DNA of 64,000 nt from Candidatus Methylopumilus planktonicus (lineage in GTDB: Bacteria; Pseudomonadota; Gammaproteobacteria; Burkholderiales; Methylophilaceae). Shown here in pieces: positions 19,704 through 30,100 of the stretch. Numbering within the stretch: position 1 is the stretch's first letter; the number at the start of each line of letters is the position of its first letter. Where the stretch lies: positions 1,292,429 through 1,356,428 of the forward strand of contig NZ_LN827929.1 in the NCBI RefSeq assembly GCF_000981505.1, in the 5' to 3' direction. Both the position numbers and the translations under genes were made by a program. The notes under the pieces are model-generated. The model saw only the letters and a program-made list of their open reading frames with translations, searched no databases and had not been told where the DNA came from.

Positions 19704-22700
19704 ATGATTGAATCGCTTGTTAGAGGGTCCATTCAACAACGACTAGTTGTGCTTGTGATTGCATTAATGCTGATGCTTGCCGGCGTTTTTGCAGTTAAAA
19801 AACTTTCCGTTGACGCATTCCCAGATGTGACCAACATTCAAGTCTTAATTGCAACGAATGCCTCCGGCAAATCGCCCGAAGAAGTTGAACGCTTTATTAC
19901 AGTTCCCATTGAAATCGGTATGACAGGATTGCCTGGCTTAACTGAAATGCGGTCTCTTAATAAAAATGGACTCTCACTCATTACATTAGTATTCACTGAT
20001 GACACAGGCGTCTATTTCGCAAGACAACTCGTGATGGAACGTTTAGCAGAAGTTATGTCAAAAATGCCAGATGGGGTGACGCCTGTTTTAGGTCCAGTTT
20101 CAACAGGCCTGGGCGAAATTTATCAATACACATTAGATAAGTCTTCTGATGGCACTAAAGAGCTTTCTCAAGAAGATTTAACTGAAAGACGCAGCGCGCA
20201 AGATTGGGTCGTAAGACCGTTGCTTCGAAGTATTCCAGGCGTTGCTGAAATTAATTCACAAGGCGGTTATGTCAAACAATACCAAACGCTTGTCGACCCA
20301 GATCGTTTAAGTCATTACGGTTTAAAACTGAGCGATGTTTATTTAGCACTCGCTAAAAATAATACGAATAGTGGCGCAGGTGTTCTTCCTCAATATGAAG
20401 AACAATATCTCATACGAGGTGTAGGCCTTATTCAACATCTTGATGATATCCGTGCCATCGTTTTAAAAGAACGTAATGGTGTGCCTGTCTATATGCGAGA
20501 TGTAGCTGAGGTAAAGCTTGGTCACGAAGTTCGTGTGGGATCCCTCATTAAAAATGGTGATACTGAAGCCGTGGGAGGTGTTGTCATGATGATGCGAGGT
20601 GGCAATGCCAAAGAAGTCGTTACTCGAATTAAAGCGCGCGTTAAAGAAATCAATGAAAAGAAAATGCTCCCTGGCAATCTAGAAATTAAACCCTTCTACG
20701 ATCGAAGTGAACTTGTCGATGCAGCTCTGCTTACCGTCATTAAAGTCCTCATCGAGGGTGTGATTCTTGTGATTGCAATTCTTTTCTTATTCTTAGGTGA
20801 TGTACGTTCAAGTCTTATCGTGGTGGTGACCTTATTATTGACCCCTCTCATGACATTTATGGCGATGAATTACTATGGTATCTCAGCTAATCTTATGTCG
20901 CTCGGAGGACTTACTATTGCGATTGGTCTTATGGTCGATGGATCTGTCGTGGTCGTTGAAAACACTTTTCATAGGCTGGGTCATGACAAAAGTACGGGAA
21001 AACTTCGAATTATTTTAGAGTCAGCGACTGAAGTAGGTAAGCCTGTTTTATTTGGTATTGGTATTATTATTTTAGTGTTTTTACCGCTTATGACTATGCA
21101 AGGCATGGAAGGTAAAATGTTCGCACCTCTGGCAGTGACGATTGCGATTGCTTTATTTATTTCGTTAATTTTATCTTTTACCTTAACGCCTGTCTTATGT
21201 TCTTATTTTTTAAAAGGAGGCAATGGTGATGATACAAAAATTATCCAATGGATTAAAAAGCCTTACCTTCTTTTACTTCAAAAATCATTACACAATGAAC
21301 GTAAAACAATGTTGATTGCGGTTAGCGCCTTTGTTTTTTCAATTTTCATTATTCCTTTTTTAGGTACATCATTTATTCCAGAAATGAAGGAAGGCTCAAT
21401 TGTGCCGGGCATTCTTCGTGTGCCTAATATCTCTCTGGAAGAGTCGAATGAAATGGAAAAACAAGCCATGAAAGCGATCATGACTGTGCCTGGTGTGAAG
21501 TCAGCTATATCTTCTGTGGGCCGAGGAGAAAGTCCAGCAGATCCTCAAGCACAAAATGAATCCACGCCTATCGTAAGCTTAAAACCAAAAAATGACTGGC
21601 CCAAAGGTTGGACACAAGATGACATCGCCGATGCCATTCAAGAAAAACTGAAATTCTTGTTAGGTGTTCAAGTGATTATGATGCAGCCTATTTCAGATCG
21701 CGTTGATGAACTGCTTACGGGAGTTAGGGCTGATGTGGCTGTTAAAATCTTCGGTGAAGATTTGCGGTTACTTAAAAGTAAAGCCGATGAAATTGCAAAA
21801 CGTGCCTCTAAAATTCCAGGGGCTACAGACATTAAAATTGAAAAAATTTCAGGCCAACAATACCTTAATATTAATTTAGATCGTCAAGCAATTGCACGAT
21901 ATGGATTTAATGCCTCTGACATCAATGATTTTATTGAAACAGCTATTGGTGGCAAGATTGCAACGCGCGTTTTCGAAGGTCAGCGAAGTTATAGTGCCGC
22001 AGTCAGATTTCCTGAAAATCATCGTAATGATGTCGAAGCTATTAAAGATATGCTCATGACAGCGCCAAATGGCTCAAAGATTGCTTTAAAAAATCTTGCA
22101 CAAATTGAATTACGAGATGGACCTGCACAAATCAGTCGTGAATTTGCAAAGCGTAGAATTGTGGTTGGTATTAATGTAAAGGATCGTGACTTGGGTGGTT
22201 TTGTAGCAGAGCTCCAAAAAATGATCAATGACGAAGTGAAATTACCTGGTGGCTATTATTTTGAATACGGCGGTCAATTTGAAAATATGCAGCGCGCTTT
22301 AAGTCATTTGGCCATGATCGTTCCTATTACGATAGCTGCTATTTTCTTCTTACTCTTTTTGCTTTTTAATTCACTTCGTTACGCCACCATGATCATTACG
22401 GTGCTTCCTTTTGCAGCAATTGGCGGTGTGTTTGGTTTAGCAATTACTGGTGAATATTTATCTGTACCAGCATCGGTTGGATTTATAGCACTTTGTGGTA
22501 TCGCCGTTTTAAATGGTGTGGTACTTATCACATGCATCCAGGGCTTAAGAAGAGATGGTATGAATCAATTAGAGGCTATTACCGAAGGCTGTAAACAACG
22601 CTTGCGACCCGTGCTAATGACAGCTACAGTGGCTTTACTAGCGCTTGTTCCATTCTTATTTGCCACAGGTCCTGGGTCTGAAGTACAGAAGCCGCTAGCC

Positions 22701-22799
22701 ATTGTAGTGATTGGTGGCTTGATTACGTCAACCATACTAACGCTTCTTGTATTACCTACGCTTTATAAGAAATTTGAAGAGCCTCACATTGAAGCTTAA
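19704..22799 (+). CDS. Heavy-metal RND efflux transporter (CzcA/CusA family)
   Basis: This 1031-residue proton-driven pump has the full RND layout: one N-terminal helix, a large periplasmic porter domain, six helices (about 340-540), a second porter domain and five final helices. It belongs to the heavy-metal (HME) group: LSVDAFPDVTNIQV at the start, and AIGLMVDGSVVVVEN at 406-420 in helix 4. Asp412 and Glu419 match CzcA Asp408 and Glu415. The position of CzcA Asp402 is Ala406, as in copper/silver-type CusA. The metal is therefore uncertain. It starts 2 bp after the adaptor stop. Confidence 0.93.
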   Translation: MIESLVRGSIQQRLVVLVIALMLMLAGVFAVKKLSVDAFPDVTNIQVLIATNASGKSPEEVERFITVPIEIGMTGLPGLTEMRSLNKNGLSLITLVFTDDTGVYFARQLVMERLAEVMSKMPDGVTPVLGPVSTGLGEIYQYTLDKSSDGTKELSQEDLTERRSAQDWVVRPLLRSIPGVAEINSQGGYVKQYQTLVDPDRLSHYGLKLSDVYLALAKNNTNSGAGVLPQYEEQYLIRGVGLIQHLDDIRAIVLKERNGVPVYMRDVAEVKLGHEVRVGSLIKNGDTEAVGGVVMMMRGGNAKEVVTRIKARVKEINEKKMLPGNLEIKPFYDRSELVDAALLTVIKVLIEGVILVIAILFLFLGDVRSSLIVVVTLLLTPLMTFMAMNYYGISANLMSLGGLTIAIGLMVDGSVVVVENTFHRLGHDKSTGKLRIILESATEVGKPVLFGIGIIILVFLPLMTMQGMEGKMFAPLAVTIAIALFISLILSFTLTPVLCSYFLKGGNGDDTKIIQWIKKPYLLLLQKSLHNERKTMLIAVSAFVFSIFIIPFLGTSFIPEMKEGSIVPGILRVPNISLEESNEMEKQAMKAIMTVPGVKSAISSVGRGESPADPQAQNESTPIVSLKPKNDWPKGWTQDDIADAIQEKLKFLLGVQVIMMQPISDRVDELLTGVRADVAVKIFGEDLRLLKSKADEIAKRASKIPGATDIKIEKISGQQYLNINLDRQAIARYGFNASDINDFIETAIGGKIATRVFEGQRSYSAAVRFPENHRNDVEAIKDMLMTAPNGSKIALKNLAQIELRDGPAQISREFAKRRIVVGINVKDRDLGGFVAELQKMINDEVKLPGGYYFEYGGQFENMQRALSHLAMIVPITIAAIFFLLFLLFNSLRYATMIITVLPFAAIGGVFGLAITGEYLSVPASVGFIALCGIAVLNGVVLITCIQGLRRDGMNQLEAITEGCKQRLRPVLMTATVALLALVPFLFATGPGSEVQKPLAIVVIGGLITSTILTLLVLPTLYKKFEEPHIEA

Positions 22800-22817
22800 A
22801 TTCATAGGATAACAATC

Positions 22818-23153
22818 ATGAAAGAAATTAAAGCCATTATTCCACCACACCGCTTACCCAAGATTCGGTCTGCCATGAGGAATCTTAAAAATTTCCCTGG
22901 CATGACAGTCACTAAGGTTGATGGCTGTGGTCACGGCTTAAAAAAAGTCACTGATGATTTAAAACAAGAGTTAACAGACTACACACCAAAAATTCTCATC
23001 CAAATGCTCACACCTGATGATCTGGTAGAAGGTGTTTTACAAATTATTGTCGAAGTGGCACATACAGGTCAACAAGGCGATGGTTTGGTATGGGTGACCC
23101 CCATTGAACGTATGATTCGTCTTTCCGAAAAAATTATTATAGAAGAAGATTAA
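22818..23153 (+). CDS. PII-like protein linked to the metal efflux operon
   Basis: This 111-residue protein has the GlnB/PII fold signature near its end (VAHTGQQGDGLVWVTPIERMIRL, compare TGKIGDG in GlnB). The N-terminus MKEIKAIIPPHRLPKIRSAM also fits. The T-loop is divergent and lacks the uridylylated Tyr51 of GlnB. A PII subgroup found beside CzcA/CusA pumps has been described (often called PII-NG). It may sense a nucleotide or a metal and adjust the pump, but this is inference. An AGGA ribosome site and an 18-bp gap place it as the last gene of the pump operon. Confidence 0.85.
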   Translation: MKEIKAIIPPHRLPKIRSAMRNLKNFPGMTVTKVDGCGHGLKKVTDDLKQELTDYTPKILIQMLTPDDLVEGVLQIIVEVAHTGQQGDGLVWVTPIERMIRLSEKIIIEED

Positions 23154-23220
23154 TTTTTTATAGAATGGAACTTAAGGTAATAATGAGTTATCTTAACAAT
23201 TTTCAACATAAGGAAATGTC

Positions 23221-23715
23221 ATGAAAAAAATCGCGATTGTTTTATCACTTCTTACAAGCACTTTAGGTTATGCCGCTGATTTTTCAGATATGGCAACTGT
23301 TAAGCGAGTGACACCTCGCTATATCGAAGTCAATCGCCCTATTTCTTCATGCCAAACAACCACTGCAGCTGCTCCTCCAAAAGAAAAAGGTATTGCAGGG
23401 GCCATTATTGGTGGCGTCGCGGGTGGCTTACTTGGTAGCCGTGTAGGCAAAGGGAGTGGAAAAGTAGCTGCGGGTGCAGTAGGTGCCGCAGTAGGTGCGG
23501 TCGTAGGTGACCGTATGCAAAATGACGATACAACAGCGGATACTGGCAATGCTGAACGTTGCACACAACGTGACAATTACCAAAGAGTTCAGGAAGGCTA
23601 TATTACTGTATTTTCATATAACGGTCATGAGTTTGAAGAAGAGACAGAAACAAAATACCGTGTAGGTCAAAAGGTACCAGTGCAAGTGAACGCAATTGTT
23701 GATCAAACTAACTAA
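23221..23715 (+). CDS. Glycine-zipper envelope protein (17-kDa surface antigen-like)
   Basis: This 164-residue protein has a signal peptide (MKKIAIVLSLLTSTLGYA). A glycine-zipper segment (GIAGAIIGGVAGGLLGSRVG, about 57-76) and a second Gly/Ala-rich helix (AAGAVGAAVGAVVGDRM) follow. The C-terminal domain carries a conserved Cys and ends KVPVQVNAIV. This architecture (glycine zipper 2TM) is common in envelope proteins of unknown precise role. It has no lipobox, so it is probably periplasmic or outer membrane associated. AAGGAAATGTC precedes the ATG, giving a good ribosome site. Confidence 0.8.
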   Translation: MKKIAIVLSLLTSTLGYAADFSDMATVKRVTPRYIEVNRPISSCQTTTAAAPPKEKGIAGAIIGGVAGGLLGSRVGKGSGKVAAGAVGAAVGAVVGDRMQNDDTTADTGNAERCTQRDNYQRVQEGYITVFSYNGHEFEEETETKYRVGQKVPVQVNAIVDQTN

Positions 23716-23733
23716 CGAAAGCTTATTTTTAAC

Positions 23734-24615
23734 ATGAAACGTATCTTTTATTTTCTGGTTACCAATCTTGCAATTGTTTTAGTACTTTCAGTTACCATGC
23801 GACTGCTTGGTGTAGAGCCTTTTCTTAATGCGAATGGACTTAATTTAAATAGTCTATTAATTTTTGCAGCCGTCATGGGCTTTGGCGGTGCTTTCATTTC
23901 TCTCGCTATTTCAAAATGGTCAGCCAAACGAATGTCGGGCGCTGTGACGATTGAAAACCCAAAGACGCTTGATGAAATTTGGCTAGTGAATATAGTCAAA
24001 AAACAATCTCAAGCCGTTGGTATTCAGATGCCGGAAGTTGCCATATTTAACTCTCCAGCTGTCAATGCGTTTGCAACAGGCATGAGTCGCAATAGCTCTC
24101 TTGTAGCTGTTTCGTCGGGTTTACTTGAAATGATGACAAAAGACGAGGCAGAAGCAGTCATAGGTCATGAAATATCACATATTGCAAATGGCGATATGGT
24201 CACACTCACTTTAATTCAAGGTGTCGTAAACACTTTTGTATTATTCTTTTCTCGTGTCATCGGTTATACGGTGGATAAAGTCGTTTTCAAAACTAGACAA
24301 GGCACTGGTCCTGCATTTTTTATTACAATGATTATTTCGGAATTACTGTTGGGTGTTCTAGCTTCAATCGTTGTCATGTGGTTTTCTCGTCAACGCGAAT
24401 ATAGAGCTGATATTGGCGGCGGGCAACTTGCAGGAAATCAAAAAATGATTGCAGCACTTCAACGCCTTAAATCACAATACGAATCAAGCGCTTTACCAAA
24501 ATCAATCGCAGCATTTGGCATTTCAGGCGAACAAGGGATGGGACTTAAAGAATTATTTTCGACTCATCCAAGCCTAGATGATCGTATTGCTAGACTTCAG
24601 CAAAATACAAATTAA
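23734..24615 (+). CDS. htpX: Heat-shock membrane metalloprotease HtpX
   Basis: HtpX is a zinc protease of the inner membrane that cleaves damaged membrane proteins. The 293-residue protein has two N-terminal helices and the zinc motif HEISH (His145, Glu146, His149). Two further helices follow, then QREYRAD supplying the third ligand Glu. Length matches E. coli HtpX (293). Its stop codon is immediately followed by the hemE stop on the other strand, leaving no space between the convergent genes. Confidence 0.96.
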   Translation: MKRIFYFLVTNLAIVLVLSVTMRLLGVEPFLNANGLNLNSLLIFAAVMGFGGAFISLAISKWSAKRMSGAVTIENPKTLDEIWLVNIVKKQSQAVGIQMPEVAIFNSPAVNAFATGMSRNSSLVAVSSGLLEMMTKDEAEAVIGHEISHIANGDMVTLTLIQGVVNTFVLFFSRVIGYTVDKVVFKTRQGTGPAFFITMIISELLLGVLASIVVMWFSRQREYRADIGGGQLAGNQKMIAALQRLKSQYESSALPKSIAAFGISGEQGMGLKELFSTHPSLDDRIARLQQNTN

Positions 24616-25683
24616 TTATTGAGCGTGAAACTGTTGGCTATATTCGTGCACAGTATTGAGCATGACATCTACATGTTCAGGTGGCGTGTGCTCTGAAATA
24701 CCGTGGCCTAAATTAAATATATGGCCATGCCCATGACCATATCCATCTAATATTCGTTTTACTTCTTTTTCAATAGCTTCCGGTTTCGAGAGCAGAATGG
24801 CTGGATCTAAATTACCTTGTATGGCCAAGCGATTGCCCACTTTTTCTCTTGCTATTTTAATATCGGTTTGCCAATCTAAGCCTAAGGCATCTGATCCTGC
24901 TGAGACTTGATCTTCTAACCAGAGACCACCACCTTTAGTAAACATAATAGATGGAATTTTTTTGTCGCTCATCATTTTTAAGCTCGACAAAATCACTTTC
25001 ATATAAGGTAATGAAAATTCTAAATAGCCTTGATGAGATAGTGCTCCACCCCATGAATCAAAAATCATAATCGCATCGACACCGGCTTCAATTTGCGCAT
25101 TTAAATACTGCGTCACTGCTTCTGTCGTTGTTTTTAAAATGTGATGGAGTAAATCAGGACGGCTATAAGCCATTTTTTTAATGGTTAGAAAATCAGTTCC
25201 ACCTTGGCCTTCTATCATATAAGTTGCTAGCGTCCATGGACTTCCAGAGAAACCAATTAAAGGTACGCGTCCTTGCAATGCTTTTTTAATTTGCGACACA
25301 GCATCAATCACGTACTTCAAATCTTTACCGATATCAGGAATTTTTAATTTATAAATATCTGCTTCTTCACGTAACGGCCTTTCAAACTTAGGCCCTTCAC
25401 CAGCCACAAAATATAAACCTAATCCCATCGCATCAGGTACTGTCAAAATATCTGAAAATATAATAGATGCATCAAGAAGTGGATATCGATCAAGTGGTTG
25501 TAATGTCACTTCAGTTGCAAAATTTGGATTTTTACAAAGACTTAAAAAGTCTCCGGCTTTTTGACGTGTGGCTCGATACTCCGGCAAATAACGACCCGCT
25601 TGACGCATCATCCACACAGGTGTGTATGTTGTAGATTGTCGATCAAGCGCTTTTAAGAAAGTGTCGTTTTGAAGTGTAGTCAT
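24616..25683 (-). CDS. hemE: Uroporphyrinogen decarboxylase HemE
   Basis: HemE removes four carboxyl groups from uroporphyrinogen III to give coproporphyrinogen III in haem synthesis. The 355-residue protein opens with the first signature [16 protein letters not shown]. It has the second, [18 protein letters not shown], around 140-157, and the catalytic Asp in [16 protein letters not shown]. Length is normal. It is the last gene of the gltB-gltD-hemE run, separated from gltD by an AT-only hairpin. hemL lies upstream near 32 kb. Confidence 0.96.
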   Translation of the reverse strand: MTTLQNDTFLKALDRQSTTYTPVWMMRQAGRYLPEYRATRQKAGDFLSLCKNPNFATEVTLQPLDRYPLLDASIIFSDILTVPDAMGLGLYFVAGEGPKFERPLREEADIYKLKIPDIGKDLKYVIDAVSQIKKALQGRVPLIGFSGSPWTLATYMIEGQGGTDFLTIKKMAYSRPDLLHHILKTTTEAVTQYLNAQIEAGVDAIMIFDSWGGALSHQGYLEFSLPYMKVILSSLKMMSDKKIPSIMFTKGGGLWLEDQVSAGSDALGLDWQTDIKIAREKVGNRLAIQGNLDPAILLSKPEAIEKEVKRILDGYGHGHGHIFNLGHGISEHTPPEHVDVMLNTVHEYSQQFHAQ

Positions 25684-25689
25684 AAATTA

Positions 25690-25721
25690 TTTTTAAAACT
25701 TTAAAAGTAAAGTTTTAAAAA
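25690..25721 (-). repeat. AT-rich 13-bp hairpin between gltD and hemE
   Basis: TTTTTAAAACTTT (25690-25702) and AAAGTTTTAAAAA (25709-25721) are perfect inverted copies with a 6-nt loop, beginning at the base after gltD's stop. With one G-C pair per arm it is a weak stem. It may slow polymerase or protect the gltBD message. Confidence 0.45.
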
Positions 25722-27149
25722 TTAACGTGGAAGAGTAGATGTTCCCATTAAGAATTCATCTACAGCGCGAGCACATTGGCGGCCTTCACGAATAGCCCAC
25801 ACAATTAGGGATTGTCCGCGACGGATATCGCCTGCTGCAAATACTTTAGCTTTAGATGTAATGTAAGCTTCCTTACCTTCGGTTGTTGCTTTTACATTGC
25901 CACGTTGATCTTTATCTACACCAAAAAGGTCTAACATTTTTTGTTGGGGACTTACAAATCCCATTGCGAGCAATACGAGATCTGCTTTCATTTTAAATTC
26001 TGAATTAGGTACTTCTGTAATCTTGCCGTCTTTCCATTCAACACGTGCTGCGATGATTTCTTTGACATTACCATTTTCACCTACAAAACTTTTTGTGGTG
26101 ACTGACCAATCGCGCTCACAACCTTCTTCATGTGAACTTGATGTGCGGAGTTTTAAAGGCCAATTAGGCCACACCATTTCTTTATTTTCTTTGACTGGAG
26201 GCTGTGGCATCAATTCAAACTGTGTGACTGATGTTGCATGATGACGATTCGATGTGCCCACACAATCAGAACCAGTGTCACCACCGCCAATCACGACCAC
26301 ATGTTTATCTGTCGCTAAAATTTGGTTTTGCAATTTATCCCCTGCCACTACTTTATTTTGTTGTGGTAAGAAATTCATCGCAAACATGACACCATTAAGT
26401 TCGCGTCCAGGAACAGGGAGGTCACGCGGATGCTCGGCACCGCCGGCTAAAATGACTGCATCATAATTATTTGTAAGTTCATCAGGCTTCACATTTTCAC
26501 CAATGTTTTGGTTCACTTTGAAAACAACGCCTTCAGCTTCCATTTGTTTCATTCGGCGGTCGATGTGTGTTTTTTCCATTTTGAAGTCAGGGATACCGTA
26601 ACGAAGCAGTCCGCCAATACGATCATTTTTTTCATACACAGTCACTGCATGCCCGACGCGAGCAAGTTGCTGTGCCGCTGCCATGCCTGCCGGACCAGAA
26701 CCCACGATAGCAATTTTTTTATTAGTTTTATGTGTTGGAATTAAAGGTTTTACCCAATTATTTTCCCAAGCCTTGTCAATAATGGCATGTTCAATCGATT
26801 TAATGCCAACGGCATCATCATTAATATTTAGTGTGCAAGCGGCTTCACATGGGGCCGGACAAAGACGGCCCGTAAATTCTGGAAAATTATTTGTGGAATG
26901 TAAAACCTCTATTGCTTCTTCCCAATTTTGGTTATAAATTAAATCATTCCAGTCAGGGATGATGTTATTAATTGGGCAACCTGTTGTGCAAAATGGAATA
27001 CCACAATCCATACAACGCGCACCTTGTTTTTTAGCTTCATCGTCACTAAGGTGAAGTACAAATTCTTTATAATTTTTTAGGCGTTCTTGTGGTGGTATAT
27101 TTTGTTCGCTAATGCGATCAAATTCCATGAAGCCGGTGACTTTTCCCAT
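25722..27149 (-). CDS. gltD: Glutamate synthase, small (beta) subunit GltD
   Basis: GltD passes electrons from NADPH to the large subunit for glutamate synthesis from glutamine and 2-oxoglutarate. The 475-residue protein has the N-terminal cluster region [21 protein letters not shown] and CPAPCEAAC. An FAD site ([13 protein letters not shown]) and an NADPH site ([15 protein letters not shown]) follow. Length is typical. Its ATG shares a base with the gltB stop (TAATG), so the two subunits are translationally coupled. Confidence 0.97.
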   Translation of the reverse strand: MGKVTGFMEFDRISEQNIPPQERLKNYKEFVLHLSDDEAKKQGARCMDCGIPFCTTGCPINNIIPDWNDLIYNQNWEEAIEVLHSTNNFPEFTGRLCPAPCEAACTLNINDDAVGIKSIEHAIIDKAWENNWVKPLIPTHKTNKKIAIVGSGPAGMAAAQQLARVGHAVTVYEKNDRIGGLLRYGIPDFKMEKTHIDRRMKQMEAEGVVFKVNQNIGENVKPDELTNNYDAVILAGGAEHPRDLPVPGRELNGVMFAMNFLPQQNKVVAGDKLQNQILATDKHVVVIGGGDTGSDCVGTSNRHHATSVTQFELMPQPPVKENKEMVWPNWPLKLRTSSSHEEGCERDWSVTTKSFVGENGNVKEIIAARVEWKDGKITEVPNSEFKMKADLVLLAMGFVSPQQKMLDLFGVDKDQRGNVKATTEGKEAYITSKAKVFAAGDIRRGQSLIVWAIREGRQCARAVDEFLMGTSTLPR

Positions 27150-30100
27150 TATGCAGCTTCCTTTGTAAGTGACGCATGAAGTTCATTCAACGCACGTTTA
27201 TATTCATTTGGCATCACTTTAATAAATTGCGCTCTTTCCTTATCCCAGTTATCTAAAATAAATTTTGCACGTTCACTGTCAGTATATTTGTGATGTTTTT
27301 CAATGAGTGTTTTTAAAATCACTTCATCGGGTTGATTTAAATGCTGAGGCACATGAGCCTGAACTTGTTGTGTCTCTACTTTTTCTAATGACACCATAGA
27401 TGGATTGCAACGTTTTGCAAATAAACCATCTTCATCATAAACATAAGCAACGCCGCCTGACATACCTGCTGCAAAATTTTGTCCAGTATTACCTAATACG
27501 ACCACGGTACCACCTGTCATGTATTCGCAACCATGATTTCCTACACCTTCAACCACTGCAGATGCTCCTGAGTTACGCACACAGAAACGCTCTCCTGCTA
27601 CACCACTAAAATAACTTTCTCCTGAAGTAGCACCGTACATGACCGTGTTACCTACAATAATATTTTCATGTGACTTCACTTTAAATGCTTTCGGAGGTCT
27701 AATTACGACACGTCCGCCACACAAACCTTTAGCTACATAGTCATTGCCTTCGCCAATAAGTTCCATAGAAATACCTTGTGCCAGGAATGCTGAAAAGCTT
27801 TGTCCAGCGGTACCATTTAAAGTAATTTGAATGGTGTCTTGCGGTAAACCTTCATGACCATAACGTTTAGCAATTTCATGAGACAACATGGTGCCGACGG
27901 TACGATTTGTATTTTGAATCGGTAAATTAATGGTTACTTTTTCACGTTTTTCTAATGCGGATTTTGATAATTTAATAAGTTCGTTATCAAGTGCATGTTC
28001 AAGGCCGTGTGATTGCTCTTCGCTATGTCGACGAGACACTTCTTTTTCAATATTTGGCTGATAGAAAATTTTACTAAAATCAAGTCCTTGAATTTTCCAG
28101 TGCTCAATACTAGCCTGTGTATCGAGTAAGTCAGTACGACCAATCAAATCATCGAATTTACGGATACCGAAAGATGCCATCAGTTCACGCACCTCTTCGG
28201 CGACGAAGAAGAAATAATTCACCACATGTTCAGGCTGACCTGTAAAACGTTTTCGCAATTCTGGATCTTGTGTGGCTACACCTACTGGGCATGTATTTAA
28301 ATGACATTTACGCATCATAATACAACCTTCAACAACGAGCGGTGCTGTCGCAAAACCAAACTCATCTGCACCTAAGAGTGCGCCAATCACTACATCGCGA
28401 CCTGTCTTCATTTGTCCATCCACTTGAACAGTGACACGTCCACGTAAACGGTTTAGTACTAACGTTTGTTGTGTTTCAGCGAGTCCAATTTCCCAAGGCG
28501 TCCCTGCATGTTTAATCGATGATATAGGTGATGCACCTGTGCCGCCGTCATGGCCTGCAATCACAATGTGATCAGATTTTGCTTTTGCAACCCCTGCAGC
28601 CACAGTTCCCACACCCGTTTCAGATACTAGCTTGACTGAGATACTTGCACTTGGATTTGCATTTTTCAAATCATGAATAAGTTGTGCTAAATCTTCGATG
28701 GAATAAATGTCGTGGTGCGGTGGTGGTGAAATAAGACCCACGCCCGGGACTGAGAATCGAAGTTTTGCAATATAAGCGCTCACTTTATGGCCTGGGAGCT
28801 GTCCGCCTTCACCAGGTTTTGCACCTTGTGCCATTTTGATTTGGATTTGATCGGCTGAACTTAAATATTCTGCAGTCACACCAAAGCGACCTGAGGCTAC
28901 TTGTTTAATCCGTGAACGCAGTGAATCGCCTTTTTTAAGTTTAATATCACTTTCAATTAAGTTAAGACCAATGACATTTGCCACCGTATTATCTTTGTCT
29001 AAAGTCAGGAAACGTTTTGCGTCCTCGCCACCTTCGCCAGTATTTGATTTGCCACCGATACGATTCATAGCAATTGCTAATGTGGTGTGCGCTTCTGTTG
29101 AAATCGACCCTAATGACATCGCACCAGTTACAAAACGTTTAACGATTTCTTTTGCAGATTCCACCTCATCTAATGCAAGCGGTTTGTCATTCGTTTTTAA
29201 CTTAAATAATCCGCGCAAGGTCATCTGACGTTTTGTTTGGTCATTAATTAAGGCTGCATATTCTTTATACGTGTCGTATTGATTAGTTCTTGTCGCATGT
29301 TGTAATTTGGCAATCGAATCAGGTGTCCACATATGATCTTCACCGCGCACTCTAAATGCATATTCACCACCTGCATCTAATGCATGGGCTAATACGGGAT
29401 CAGATCCAAAAGCAGATTGATGAATGCGCATAGTTTCTTCTGCAACTTCTTCAATGCCAATACCTTCAATATTCGTAGCTGTTCCTTTAAAGTATGCGTT
29501 AATGAGTTGAGAGTTAAGTCCTACTGCTTCAAAAATTTGAGCGCCACAATAAGATTGGTAAGTTGAGATGCCCATCTTAGACATCACTTTGTAGAGGCCT
29601 TTGCCAATCGATTTAATAAAGTTCTTGTGAGCAAGAGCATGATCAGACGACATAGCATTCATCGATTCATATGCCAACCACGGACAAATAGCTTCTGCGC
29701 CATAACCACCTAAAAGTGCAAAGTGGTGGACTTCACGGGCAGAACCAGTATCTACCACTAAACCTGTATTCGTTCTTAAACCTTCACGCACAAGATATTG
29801 ATGCGTCGCCGAAGTCGCTAACAATGCTGGAATCGCAATACGATCTTTGGATTGATTGCGATCAGATAGGATCAGAATGTTATAGCCATCCTTCACAGCC
29901 TTATGTGCATCATGACTGAGTGTATCGATGGCTTTTTTCATGCCATAAGCATCATCTTTTTTAAGGCCTTTCACATCGTATGTAATATCAAGGACGAGTG
30001 ATTTATATGCATCTTTTGTGAGCTTAGAAATATTTTTCAACTGTTCTAAGTCATCGAGTGTTAAAACTGGCTGACTTGTCTCAAGGCGAGTAGTGGGTTT

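Noticed and set aside
26023..29919. Plus-strand ORFs opposite gltD and gltB
   Set aside because: Shadows of the conserved minus-strand glutamate synthase genes; compositions look random and starts lack ribosome sites.
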